A DNA stretch of 64,000 bases from Acaricomes phytoseiuli DSM 14247 (GCF_000376245.1 NZ_AQXM01000057.1:29797-93796), one strand, 5' to 3'; shown: positions 1 through 8,864, counted from the stretch's first letter. Numbers and translations are program-made. The notes: generated by a model not told the origin, from the sequence alone.

Positions 1-432
1 GATCTCATCGAAGCGCTTATCGGCGAGCTCGCCGTACCAGCGGAACGTCTCTGCCGAACCCGGAATGTCGACGACGCGGGTCTGCGCTATCGGCTCCCCC
101 GAATCCAAAGTCTCCAGAAGAGCCAGCTCATCGAGGTTCTCCATCAGCAGATCCGCCAGGCGGATCAGGATCCGCCCCCGCTCTGCAGCGCTCATCCCGC
201 TCCAGCGACGGTCCGCAAAAGCCTGCCGTGCCGCCGAGACGGCGAGGTCGACATCCTGATCCGTTCCTTCATGCAGCTCAGCGATAGGCCGCAAGGACCC
301 CGGGCTGATCGCTGAGCTGACACTGGCCCCGCCCGTCTCCCTGCGGCTGCCGTCGATCACTGCTCGGCCATCGATGGCGAGCTCCAGGCTACGGGCGCCC
401 CAGTCGGTATCGTTGCGATTCGTGGTAGTCAT
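1..432 (-). CDS. Aldehyde dehydrogenase, N-terminal part (cut by window edge)
   Basis: The first 144 codons of an NAD(P)-dependent aldehyde dehydrogenase are present; the gene continues beyond base 1. The translation starts MTTTNRNDTDWG and includes the N-terminal stretch of the superfamily (AISPGSLRPIAELHEG, then AVSAARQAFADRRWSG, then LADLLMENLDELALLETLDSG). The catalytic Cys and Glu lie outside the window. An AGGAGG Shine-Dalgarno sits about 5 bases before the ATG at 432. It is the last visible gene of the minus-strand operon that begins with the flavin monooxygenase, 47 bases after the M20 amidohydrolase. Its inferred role is to oxidise the aldehyde made by the neighbouring amine oxidase or monooxygenase. 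The family is clear; the substrate is not. Confidence 0.88.
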   Translation of the reverse strand, partial: MTTTNRNDTDWGARSLELAIDGRAVIDGSRRETGGASVSSAISPGSLRPIAELHEGTDQDVDLAVSAARQAFADRRWSGMSAAERGRILIRLADLLMENLDELALLETLDSGEPIAQTRVVDIPGSAETFRWYGELADKRFDEI

Positions 433-479
433 CGTTCCTCCTGAACGGGGTTATCCGGGTCGAGCAGATTGATGCGGAA

Positions 480-1682
480 CTACGCTGAGTCAATCGAGTC
501 GGTTGACTCAGTCGATGAGGTGGTGACCGCGTCGATCACAGTCCAGGCCATGAATACCGCGGCGTCGAGCAGCGCTTTCTCCGCCGCCGGGCCGCGGCAG
601 GCCTCCGCGAACTCCTTCTGATGATTGCTGTAGGGCAGGGAATCCACGCCGATGTACGGATGAATCGCAGGAACCAGCTGAGACACATTGCCCATATCGG
701 TCGAGGCCCGGTTCATCCTGCTCGCGGTATCCGCGGCGGCGAAAACCCGGCCCCGGGCTTGAGCGTTACGACGGTAGAAATCCAGCAATCTGTGATCAGT
801 GCGGAATTCAGCATAGGGCCGTGACTCCGGAGTGATGCTGAGCCGAGTGCCTGTGGCGAGGGCACCGGCCTCGAAGCATTTGCGCACCCGCTGCTCCAGC
901 TCCTCCAGCTCTGCGAGGGTGTTGGCCCGCACGTACCAGCGCCCCTCGGTGCGCTCCGGGATAGCGTTCGGCGCCGATCCGCCGACCGTTTGAATGCCGT
1001 GGACTCTGGTATCCGCGGGGAGCTGCTGCCGGAGCAGGCCGAGAGCGACCTGCGCGACGATGAAGGCATCATTGGCGTTGACTCCCTGATCCGGGTACGC
1101 CGCCGCATGCGCGGAGACGCCGTCATAGGCGATGTGATGATGCGCCACCGCGAAAGGACGCGCCTCAGCAACGTCTACCGGTGCCGGGTGGACCATCATC
1201 GCCAGATCGAGATCCTTGAACGCTCCCGCGTCAATCATCTCGATCTTCCCGCCGCCACCCTCTTCCGCCGGGGTTCCATAGACCCGCACGGTGATGCCGA
1301 GCTCATCGGCTAGCGGGGCCAGCGCGGCACCGGCGCCAACGGTGCTGGCCGCTATCAAATTGTGTCCGCAGGCATGCCCCAGGCCTGGGAGCGCATCGTA
1401 TTCAGCCATCAATCCGATGATCACGGGACCGTCTCCGACTTCGGCCAGAAGCGCGGTCTCCAGGCCGAGATAATTCAGGCTCACCTGGAACCCGGCTGCG
1501 CTGAGCGCATCCCCCACCCACCCGGCAGCACGGTACTCCTGCCACGCGGTCTCCGGATGCGAGTGCAGGCTCTCAGAGATCGCAATCAGCGCAGCAGACT
1601 GGCTGAGGACGGCCTTCTCGGCTGCCTCTTTGAGCGCGGCTGTCCGTGGACTGTCTGCGAGCGCAGCGGCCGGATCAGTCAT
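480..1682 (-). CDS. M20 family amidohydrolase (AbgA/AbgB-like)
   Basis: A metal-dependent amidase/carboxypeptidase of the M20 family, which cleaves N-acyl or amide bonds of amino-acid conjugates. Metal-binding motifs are visible: EYDALPGLGHACGHN near residue 95, then GTPAEEGGGGK, and a late HP...YSNH region. The ATG at 1682 is preferred over an upstream in-frame start at 1742 because it overlaps the DUF1028 stop by 8 bases (ATGACTGA), the pattern of translational coupling seen elsewhere in this operon. Length is about 400 residues, usual for the family. The extreme C-terminus is a low-complexity Ser/Thr/Asp tail whose DNA contains a 9-bp inverted repeat (485-493 with 503-511). In this operon it may hydrolyse an acyl or formyl amino-acid intermediate; this is inference. 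Confidence 0.85.
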   Translation of the reverse strand: MTDPAAALADSPRTAALKEAAEKAVLSQSAALIAISESLHSHPETAWQEYRAAGWVGDALSAAGFQVSLNYLGLETALLAEVGDGPVIIGLMAEYDALPGLGHACGHNLIAASTVGAGAALAPLADELGITVRVYGTPAEEGGGGKIEMIDAGAFKDLDLAMMVHPAPVDVAEARPFAVAHHHIAYDGVSAHAAAYPDQGVNANDAFIVAQVALGLLRQQLPADTRVHGIQTVGGSAPNAIPERTEGRWYVRANTLAELEELEQRVRKCFEAGALATGTRLSITPESRPYAEFRTDHRLLDFYRRNAQARGRVFAAADTASRMNRASTDMGNVSQLVPAIHPYIGVDSLPYSNHQKEFAEACRGPAAEKALLDAAVFMAWTVIDAVTTSSTESTDSIDSA

Positions 1683-2346
1683 CACCTGGAACCCCGTAGG
1701 CAGGAGCCTTCGCGGGGTGCAAGCCACGGTCAACGTAATCATCGCGCTGCGGAAGCCAGCGCGTCAGCACAGCGGTCAGTTCATCGACAGGGTCGGCATT
1801 AGTCCAGTCCACACGGAGGTCGGTGACTCGCCAGCCCGCCTCTCGGACCACAGCCAGGCCGGCAGAGTGCACCGGCCCGGCTTCCCCACCGGCTGCTTGA
1901 GCAGCCCGCATCGCTGCGAGCAGTCGGAGTTCCAGGTCTCCTGTGGCTCCTTCGAAAGCCTCGATCATGCGCTGTGGAATATCGGGATCGGCGAGGAGGT
2001 TGCCGCCGGCTGCGACACCGTCTCCGATGGCATCGCCGAAGACTCCCAGGGACCGCTCCCCGGAAAAAGCAGCCGCACGCCCCGCCGCATCGACCACAAG
2101 GAGCTGCCGGAATTCCATATACTCTGTGGTCTCGACGAGTTCTGTCAGCGCCTGGGCCGCCGTGGCACCGGAATCCAAGAGCTCCAGCAGCATCGGCCCG
2201 AGTCTCGGATCAGTGATGTTCTGCGAATTCACTGCACCGAGATGATCTGCAAGATGAATGCACCTGGCAGCAACAGCCTGAGACGATGAGCACACCGCCG
2301 AGCCCAGCGCGCCGGAGGCATCTGTGGCGACGAGCGAGAATGTCAT
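1675..2346 (-). CDS. DUF1028 family protein
   Basis: The product starts MTFSLVATDASGALGSAV, the family's characteristic N-terminus (Ntn-hydrolase-like DUF1028). It is about 223 residues long, in the family range. The ATG at 2346 overlaps the RidA stop as ATGA, and the gene's own stop overlaps the next start by 8 bases, so it is the middle of a tightly coupled operon. The catalytic role of the family is not settled; it is often found beside RidA, amidohydrolases and peptidases. The neighbours suggest a hydrolytic or repair step in degradation of a nitrogen-containing compound. A longer reading frame upstream (to 2481) is an out-of-family extension over RidA and was not used. Confidence 0.82.
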   Translation of the reverse strand: MTFSLVATDASGALGSAVCSSSQAVAARCIHLADHLGAVNSQNITDPRLGPMLLELLDSGATAAQALTELVETTEYMEFRQLLVVDAAGRAAAFSGERSLGVFGDAIGDGVAAGGNLLADPDIPQRMIEAFEGATGDLELRLLAAMRAAQAAGGEAGPVHSAGLAVVREAGWRVTDLRVDWTNADPVDELTAVLTRWLPQRDDYVDRGLHPAKAPAYGVPGDD

Positions 2347-2789
2347 ACTTCCTCTCCTGTCGAAGGTGCTGGGCTCGCCGAGCTGAGAACCGCGATGGCA
2401 TCGATTTCGACGAGCCACTCCGGGCGCGCCAGAGCACTGACGACAAGACCCGTGGAAACCGGGAAGACACCGGATAGCCAACGGCCCATGACCTGATATA
2501 CCGGCTCCCGGTACCGAGGATCGGTGAGATACACGACCACCTTGACGATGTTCTGGAGTGAGGACCCGGCCTCTTCGAGCAGCATCGCGATATTGGCCAT
2601 CGCTTTTTCAGCCTGTGCGGTGACGTCTCCGATGCCCACCGATTCCCGGGTCTCAAGATCCTGACCGATCTGCCCGCGCAAGTAAACCACTCCTCCGGCG
2701 ACAACTGCCTGGCAGAGATCGTTATCGAGGTTCTGCTCGGGGTAAGTTTCTCGGGTATTGAAAGGGCGAATACGTGTGTGCGTCGGCAT
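2343..2789 (-). CDS. RidA family protein (imine/enamine deaminase)
   Basis: A RidA/YjgF/UK114 family protein of 148 residues. The family hydrolyses reactive imines and enamines to ketones and ammonia. Recognisable elements are the LCQAVVAGGVVYLRGQIGQD strand, a QAEKAMANIAMLLEEAGSS helix and VVKVVVYLTDPRY. The C-terminus (ALARPEWLVEIDAIAVL) matches the conserved region with the ARPEW/EIDA block. The ATG at 2789 overlaps the stop of the upstream monooxygenase frame (TAATG), and the gene's own stop overlaps the DUF1028 start (ATGA). Placement after a flavin monooxygenase resembles heterocycle-opening pathways in which RidA clears an unstable imine. The exact substrate is unknown. Confidence 0.9.
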   Translation of the reverse strand: MPTHTRIRPFNTRETYPEQNLDNDLCQAVVAGGVVYLRGQIGQDLETRESVGIGDVTAQAEKAMANIAMLLEEAGSSLQNIVKVVVYLTDPRYREPVYQVMGRWLSGVFPVSTGLVVSALARPEWLVEIDAIAVLSSASPAPSTGEEV

Positions 2790-4141
2790 TACACTGCTCC
2801 GGAGTTCATCGATACGGACTGTTGTTCATACGCCAACTCAGCAGAGGGCGTTTCAGCGCAGGACGGTGGTGCCAGGGACGAAGCAGAAGAATGCGGTTGA
2901 GGTTGATAGGACTGATAGCTGCGTTGAATAGCGATCTGATCTGCCAGATACTGCGCGTCGTACCAGACGCCCCAGATGAAGCTCGACCCTCGACGGGACT
3001 GCTAGGGCAGGCCCAGGAAATAGATACCGGGCTCCTGAGCGACCCCCCGCTGGTGTACCGGGCGCCCCTGCGGGTCGAAAGCAGGAACCTGGAGCCAACT
3101 GTAGTCCAGAGCGAATCCGGTGGCCCAGATCACCGAGGAGACCCCTGCAGCCTCAAGGTCGATGCTCCGGATCGGGTCTGTGACGCAATCCGGCTCGGCG
3201 GCGAAGACCCTGGCCTCTGGCTCTTCCGGCAGGTCCAGTCCGTTGCGGACGATATAAGCGTCCGCTTCGTCGAGCAAGCAGAGGTAGCTCCGGTCTCCCC
3301 TGGCCAGGTTGACCTCGAGATCCGGAGCGAAATACACGGTGCTGTCCCGGAAGGACTCGGCCCGGCCCAGCAGGGTCACGCCATTAGCGGCCAAGGCTCG
3401 GAAATCGACGGTATGACCGCCCCGGGCCCCGCTGACCGCGATTGTGACATGCTCAGCCCCAGCTGCCGGAGTCGTCGCCTCCCAGTGGCCCAAGACTCCC
3501 AGCCACCAGCAGAAGTCCCGGCCCCGGTAGCTGCGCGGCGGTCGGTCGTGCGGGCCGACAGCCAGATAGACCTGGCGCCCTGAGCGCTGCAGCTCATCAG
3601 CGATCTGCACGCCCGAGGAGCCCGCGCCCACTACGAGACAGCCGCCTTCTGGCAGCTGCTCCGGATTTCGGTAGGCGCTGGAGTGGATCTGATGGATGCC
3701 CGCTTCTTCCGGGATGACGGCGGGAATGACCGGGCGCTGAAAAGGTCCTGTCGCGGCCACCACATACCTGGCTGAGATAGTCCCCGCAGAGGTCTCCACC
3801 CAGAACCCGGGCCGGCCGCTATGACGCTGCACAGCCGTTACTTCCACGCCCGTGCGGATCGGCGCGTCGATCTTTTCCGCATAGGCGACGAAGTAGTCCG
3901 CCACCTGCTCTTTGGAGGCGAAGCCGTCCAACGGCAGTTCGAAGTCCAAGCCGGGAAAACGGTCATGCCAAGCTGGCCCGTTCGCCACCAGGGAGTCCCA
4001 GCGCGCGGAGCGCCAGCGCTCGGCGATGCGCTGCCGCTCGAGCACGAGGTGCAGTATGCCCTGCCTGCTCAAGTGCTCGCTCATCGCGATCCCGGCTTGC
4101 CCTGCTCCGACGACGACGACTTCCGTCTCCTCAGCCGACAT
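2789..4141 (-). pseudogene. Flavin-containing monooxygenase with in-frame TAG
   Basis: An FAD/NAD(P)-dependent monooxygenase of the CzcO/FMO type. Two Rossmann motifs are present: VVVGAGQAGIAMSEHL at the N-terminus for FAD and CLVVGAGSSGVQIADEL mid-protein for NADPH, plus WATGFALDYSWL near the C-terminus. Reading stops at a TAG (3004-3002) after IYFLGLP, but the same frame continues with QSRRGSSFIWGVWYDAQYLA and closes at a TAA at 2791-2789 that overlaps the RidA start. Family members usually have Trp or Phe after the GLP, so TGG to TAG is the simplest explanation. The full chain would be about 450 residues; the stop removes the last 70. The ATG at 4141 has AGGAGA at good spacing. It may be a recent pseudogene or a readthrough gene. 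Confidence 0.82.
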
Positions 4142-4199
4142 CACGCTCTCCTCTGCTTCATCGCGGACCTCTGAGCTTCAGCGTAAGAAGAATCAACTA

Positions 4200-4213
4200 C
4201 ATCTGTACAGATG
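4200..4213. promoter_or_regulatory. Perfect 14-bp palindrome in the LysR/monooxygenase divergent region
   Basis: CATCTGTACAGATG is its own reverse complement. It lies between the divergent monooxygenase operon and the LysR gene, about 60 bp from the former and 70 bp from the latter. This is where a LysR-type regulator would bind to control both directions. It does not show the textbook T-N11-A motif exactly, so the assignment is by position and symmetry only. Confidence 0.45.
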
Positions 4214-4282
4214 AGAATATTGAAGGGTTGCATCAAAAAGGTTGATACCATATCTGAGGTGAGACGCCTTGCTCGCCCCGAT

Positions 4283-5182
4283 ATGACCCTAGTTCAACTG
4301 CGCTACTTCATCACCGCAGCCATTCACCGCTCGATGACCGAAGCGGCAGCGGATCTCTATGTAGCGCAGTCTGCGGTCTCAACCGCCATCGCGCAGCTGG
4401 AGAAATCTCTTGGAGTGCAGCTTTTCGTCCGGCAGCGCAGCAAAGGGCTCGCCCTCACCGACGCCGGCGAGCAGCTGCTGCGGGACGCCCAATCCCTACT
4501 GGCCCAAGTCGATGAGATCTCCGACGCCGTCCGCGGGCAGCACCACGAAGTCAGAGGCACGCTGCGCCTGGCGTGCTTCGTCACCTTGGCACCATTCGTG
4601 CTGCCCGAGCTGGTCTCGCGCGTCGAAGCAGAGCATCCGGAACTGCGTATCGAAGTCATCGAAGCCGATATCGAAGGCACCACCCGCCTACTCCTTGACG
4701 GCTCGGTAGAGGCGGCCATCGCCTATGACTTCGAGACTATCCACGACCTCGCCTTCGAAAAGCTGTATACCGCACCCCCGAAAATCATCCTCGCAGCGGA
4801 CCACCCGCTGGCTCGTCGTGAAGAACTCGAGTTGGAAGCTTTGGCCGGCCAGGACCTAGTGCTCCTGGACCTGCCGCAGTCCCGCGAATACTTCCTCGAC
4901 ATGCTCAAGAACGCCGGAGTGGAGCCGAATATCCGCTACTCATCACGCAGCTATGAGACAGTGCGCTCGCTCGTAGCCCGTGGGCAGGGGTACTCCATTC
5001 TCAATCATGCCCCTGCATCGCCGACCACCTACGGGGGCGGGGAGCTGCGCGCGATACCCATTGCCGGAGCGGTCTCCGCACTGAACGTGGGGTTCGTCCG
5101 CGTCACCAAGGTGCGGCCGACAGCCCGGACCAAGGTGATCGGAGCCATCGCCCGCGCGATATTCGCCCCCAGCGCCGGTTAA
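4283..5182 (+). CDS. LysR family transcriptional regulator
   Basis: A 299-residue LysR regulator. The N-terminal winged helix-turn-helix is clear (MTLVQLRYFITAAIHRSMTE, then AAADLYVAQSAVSTAIAQLE and KSLGVQLFVRQ), followed by an effector-binding domain (TLRLACFVTLAPFVLPELV, VEAEHPELRIEVIE). The ATG at 4283 is chosen because the family begins with exactly this MxLxQLRYF block; an in-frame ATG at 4211 would add 24 unrelated residues. It is divergent from the monooxygenase operon with a palindrome between them, and convergent with the amine oxidase gene (11-bp gap). It is the likely regulator of the catabolic cluster, responding to the amine or one of its oxidation products. Confidence 0.92.
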   Translation: MTLVQLRYFITAAIHRSMTEAAADLYVAQSAVSTAIAQLEKSLGVQLFVRQRSKGLALTDAGEQLLRDAQSLLAQVDEISDAVRGQHHEVRGTLRLACFVTLAPFVLPELVSRVEAEHPELRIEVIEADIEGTTRLLLDGSVEAAIAYDFETIHDLAFEKLYTAPPKIILAADHPLARREELELEALAGQDLVLLDLPQSREYFLDMLKNAGVEPNIRYSSRSYETVRSLVARGQGYSILNHAPASPTTYGGGELRAIPIAGAVSALNVGFVRVTKVRPTARTKVIGAIARAIFAPSAG

Positions 5183-5193
5183 CCCCGACAGGG

Positions 5194-7152
5194 TCAGCAC
5201 TGACAGGCAGATTCCCCGGCTTCCCCAGCGTGATCGGGCCGTTCCGACGGAGGCACGTCGAGCGTCGGGTTCTGATCGAAGAAGCCGGTCGGTTTGAGCG
5301 TGAAGCCGGTGTAGTCGACAGGCATGATCGGCCAGTCCTCAGTCCGCGGAAAATGCGTCAGCCCGAAACTGTGCCAGAGCACGATGTCCTCATCTTCGAC
5401 CCCTCGGTCAGCCCGGACGAATTCCGGCAGCCCCGGGGTTCCAATGCTCTGATTCACGAAATCACCGCACGGATAGCGCTCCCCCTCGGCGAAACGCGTC
5501 ACCCACAGATGCTTAGTGGCGAAAGCAGCCCTGCGGCTGATGGAGGAGTCAGCAGCCGCCGCGAGGGTGGGCTGACCTTCCGGGAAGAGCGTATAGGCCA
5601 CCGGTTCCCCCACCCGGTTCTTAGTGCCGCTGTTGACAATCTCCCAGACTCTGCCGACTGTACCATCGGCCACACGCTGGCCCTGCGATTCGCGGCAGAT
5701 GACCTCCCGGGTCCGCGAGAAAGCGTTCCCGTGCGGATTCTGCTCGCTCCGCGGCAGACGCTTGAGATCGCGCTCGTGCACAGTGTTGCGCGCGCCGTCC
5801 ACGGCCATATCCAGCCTCGCGCAGAACAAATGCTGATGATACGGGGCCGCGAGTCCCGGCGCGATCTGTGATGCATAGGGGTAGTCAGGGCCCGGATACC
5901 GTGTGGTGAAGACGATCCTTGTCGCCTTCGCCTCGAATTGGATGGTTCCGTCCAGATAGAAGTACCAGTAGAACCCGTAGTCGTAATTGCCGACCGTGGT
6001 GAAGAAACTGACGACCAATCGGCGCTGCCGCCGGGAAGCCTGGTGCTGAGCCCAGTCATCGGTGTGCTTCCAGAGCACCCCGTAGTCTTCTTCGTGAATG
6101 CAGATCGCCTGGTCGATCACCCGGGGGTTGCCGAAAGCGTCGGCGACAACCGGTGAGAGGTAGGTGATCTCCCCCAAGCAGTCGCAGCCGAGTTCCAGGG
6201 AATTTGCGTCCCTGCCCACGAGATACTCGCCGGTGTCAAAGTAGTTCTGCCAGGAGCGGTACGGAGCCGGATCCCCATAAGGAACCACCATTTCCGCGAT
6301 AGAAGCCCGGTCGATGATCGGCCTCCGGCGGCCAGCGTCTTCGAAACCGATATCGCCGAGAATCAAGCCTTCTCTGGAATCGAAGCCGACATGAAGATCC
6401 CAGTTCTGCCACCGCAGCACATTGCCGTCGAGCGTGAAGCTCGGGCCTTCCGGCTGGATGATCTGCAGCGGTTTGAGGTCCGTGCGCAACGGTCCGGTGA
6501 GTTCCGGACGCTCGTAGTTCCCATCGGTGATCGGGTCCGCCGTGGGGCCATCGTCAATGATCCGCACCACGCAGCGCTCGATGACATCCACGAAGGCTAC
6601 GAGCTGATCCATCGGGTTCCCCCAGGCGTATTCTCCAGGCTGCTTCTGTACGAAAGCCAGGCCGCGCAAGAGCCGGCGTCCTGTTTCACCTTCATAGTCG
6701 AACACCCCTGCCTATAACGGCGCGATCCGGACCTGACCCGGCGTCAGCCCTCGCGTGGCCAACGCCTCAGCCCAATCAGGATCTGCCGCCAGCACCTCTT
6801 CAAGAACGTCGAATTCCTCGAGAAGTATCGGGGCCTGGCCTACCAGTTCCGGGTCGACCAGGGTCTCGGCAACGGTCACCCGGTGACTGAGATCCACCAG
6901 GACGTCCCAAGTTTCACCCGTGGTGATATCCAACAGGACCGCACGAGCCTGGCGCGCTGGGGCCGCACCGCCCTCGCGCAGACGCCGCATCTCGTTCTTG
7001 GCCGGTTCCTTAAGCGATAGATAAGTGACCCGCACGGTCTCCGTCAGCCGACCTGCAGCGGTCAGGTGGTCGCGCACCGCCGCGATCTCTTCAGCACTGA
7101 GCGGGTTGAGCGGATGGCTCTGCCCTTCGATTTCGGTAACAACGGTGGTCAC
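5194..7152 (-). pseudogene. Copper amine oxidase (histamine-oxidase-like) with in-frame TAG
   Basis: A copper/topaquinone amine oxidase, which converts a primary amine to aldehyde, ammonia and hydrogen peroxide. The frame opens at a GTG (7152) behind GGGAGGAG, runs 146 codons to RIAPL, meets TAG (6714-6712), then continues in the same frame with [20 protein letters not shown] for over 500 codons. In Arthrobacter amine oxidases known to me this junction reads APLSAGVFEY, so a single Ser codon change (TCG to TAG) explains it. All catalytic parts remain: NYFDTGEY with the base Asp near residue 306, the topaquinone Tyr in [10 protein letters not shown] near 390, copper ligands YHQHLF and LTHFPR. 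Several blocks ([30 protein letters not shown]) look closer to histamine oxidase than to phenylethylamine oxidase. Confidence 0.88.
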
Positions 7153-7466
7153 TTGCTGCTCCTCCCAGCTTCAACCGGGTCGGCTGGTACCTCCCCGGGT
7201 ACCAGGAGTACATCGCATCGGCACCGGTTGCGCCAATAAACGATCGCGGTGCAGTGGATCATTTAGCCAGATTCTGAAGTCCGGGATGCTCACGGGGCTG
7301 ATCCGTCTAGCCGGCGTTCCTGTTCCAACGCTCAAGACCAGAAGAAAATCAAATTTTTTGATCTAATGTTTCTGATTTATGAAGTTAACAGATGGGTGGT
7401 AAACGCCGATTATAGATTCAATGCAAAGAAGCGGCCGGGGCCTCGGGCGCTGCTGGAGAGGGGTCT
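7153..7466. promoter_or_regulatory. Divergent promoter region with an AT-rich palindrome
   Basis: This 314-bp gene-free stretch separates the amine oxidase (minus) from the NCS1 permease (plus). Its right third is much richer in A+T than its surroundings. It contains ATCAAATTTTTTGAT at 7348-7362 (6-bp arms, 3-bp spacer), a candidate operator shared by both genes. GGAGAGGGG precedes the permease ATG at 7467. No gene or RNA was recognised in it. Confidence 0.5.
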
Positions 7467-8864
7467 ATGACCAGCACGGCTCATCCATCGCCCACAACGC
7501 AGTCGCTCATCGTCTTCGAGACCAGGCACATCCTGCCGATCCCGGAACACGAGCGGACGAGTTCCGCGCCCTCACTCCTGGCGATCTGGGTGAGTCTCAA
7601 CATGATGCCGCTCACCGTAGTCACCGGGGCGATCGCCACCGCGACCTTCGGGCTGTCTATCGGCTGGAGCATCGCCGCGATTCTCGCCGGGAATGTGATT
7701 GGCGCTTTTGCCGCCGCTCTGCACTCCTCCCAGGGGCCGCGCCTCGGCGTGCCGCAGATGCTCCAGGCACGTGCCCAGTTCGGCTTCTACGGAGGCACGA
7801 TCCTGGCGTTCATCGCCTTGATGATGTTCCTGGGCTTCTTCGCCAGCATCCTGGTGGTCGCGAAGGATAGTCTCCTAGCTGTCTTGCCGGATCTGAACTC
7901 TACGGTTGTCCTCATCGTCTTCGCGGCAATAGGCATCGCCATCACCGCTTACGGCTACGATCTGCTGCGCAGAGCCATGATGGCGCTATCGGTGATCGTG
8001 GCAGTGATCGTCGTGGTTTCGATGATCCTGTTGTGGCTTCAGCCGGCAGCGACCCAAACCGCACCGGCTGCCGGCTTCACGCTCGAAGGCTTCTTCGGGA
8101 TGCTGGCCATGGGCGTGGTCTGGCAGCTGGCCTATGCGCCCTATGTTTCTGACTACTCTCGGTACCTGCCGGTGCGTACCGGGCCCCGGCAAGCCTTCTG
8201 GGTCACCTACTTGGGCCTGACTCTCAGCTCTGTCTTCGTTATGAGTCTGGGCGTGCTCCTGGGCTCCGCAGACCCGGATCACCCGCTGAACGCACTTTCG
8301 GCACTCCTGGGGCCCTTCGGAGTCATCGGGCTTCTCGTCTTCGCCTTCAGCTCGGCCATGATCAATGCCGCCGCTCTTTACTCCGGGGTGATGTGCGCGC
8401 TCACTACGGTCAATTCGACGTTCCGGCGAGTCACGACCACTTCACGGGTCCGGGTGATCACCACGATCCTCTGCGGCCTCATCGCTACGGCAGTCGCTCT
8501 CGCCGGCGAGAGCGACTTCGTGACGATGTTCCAGAATTTCGTCAGCATCCTGCTCTACCTGCTGATCCCCTGATCTGCTATCAATCTCGTGGACTACTTC
8601 ATCACCCGCAGAGGAGACTACGCCGTAGGCGAGTTGTTCCAGCGCGACGGCGGACGCTACGGCCGCTGGAATGCTATCGGGCTGACGACCTATGCCATCG
8701 GGCTGCTATCCCAGCTGCCATTCCTAGTCACCCCTCTATACAACGGGCCGCTGGCCCCGGCCCTCGGTTACGTCGATGTCGCCTGGATCTTCGGCTTCCT
8801 GGTCAGCGGAACCCTCTACCTGCTCCTTTTCCGACGGGCTGAGCGGTCAGGTACGGCGGATTAG
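7467..8864 (+). pseudogene. NCS1-family nucleobase/imidazole permease with in-frame TGA
   Basis: A cytosine/purine/hydantoin-type (NCS1) membrane permease with about 12 hydrophobic segments. The first 368 codons include the N-terminal PIPEHERTSSAPSLLAIW region and WQLAYAPYVSDYSRYLP. Translation stops at TGA (8571-8573) after LLYLLIP; the same frame then gives SAINLVDYFITRRGDYAVGE and runs to 8864. The family signature here is P-W-T/S-A-x-N-L-V-D-Y-Y, so the TGA replaces the Trp codon TGG. Joined, the protein would be about 465 residues, the normal family length. A GTG at 8589 could start a downstream fragment but would not make a working carrier. It is transcribed away from the amine oxidase and would supply its substrate. 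Confidence 0.87.

Noticed and set aside
1675..2481. Extended DUF1028 frame overlapping RidA
   Set aside because: The first 45 residues are an out-of-frame reading of RidA; the family N-terminus is at 2346.
5194..7152. Two independent genes rather than one broken amine oxidase
   Set aside because: The two parts are in one frame, two codons apart, and join exactly at a contiguous conserved segment of the family.
8589..8864. Separate 91-residue gene after the permease
   Set aside because: It is in the same frame as the permease and completes its last spans; it is the C-terminal part, not an independent gene.
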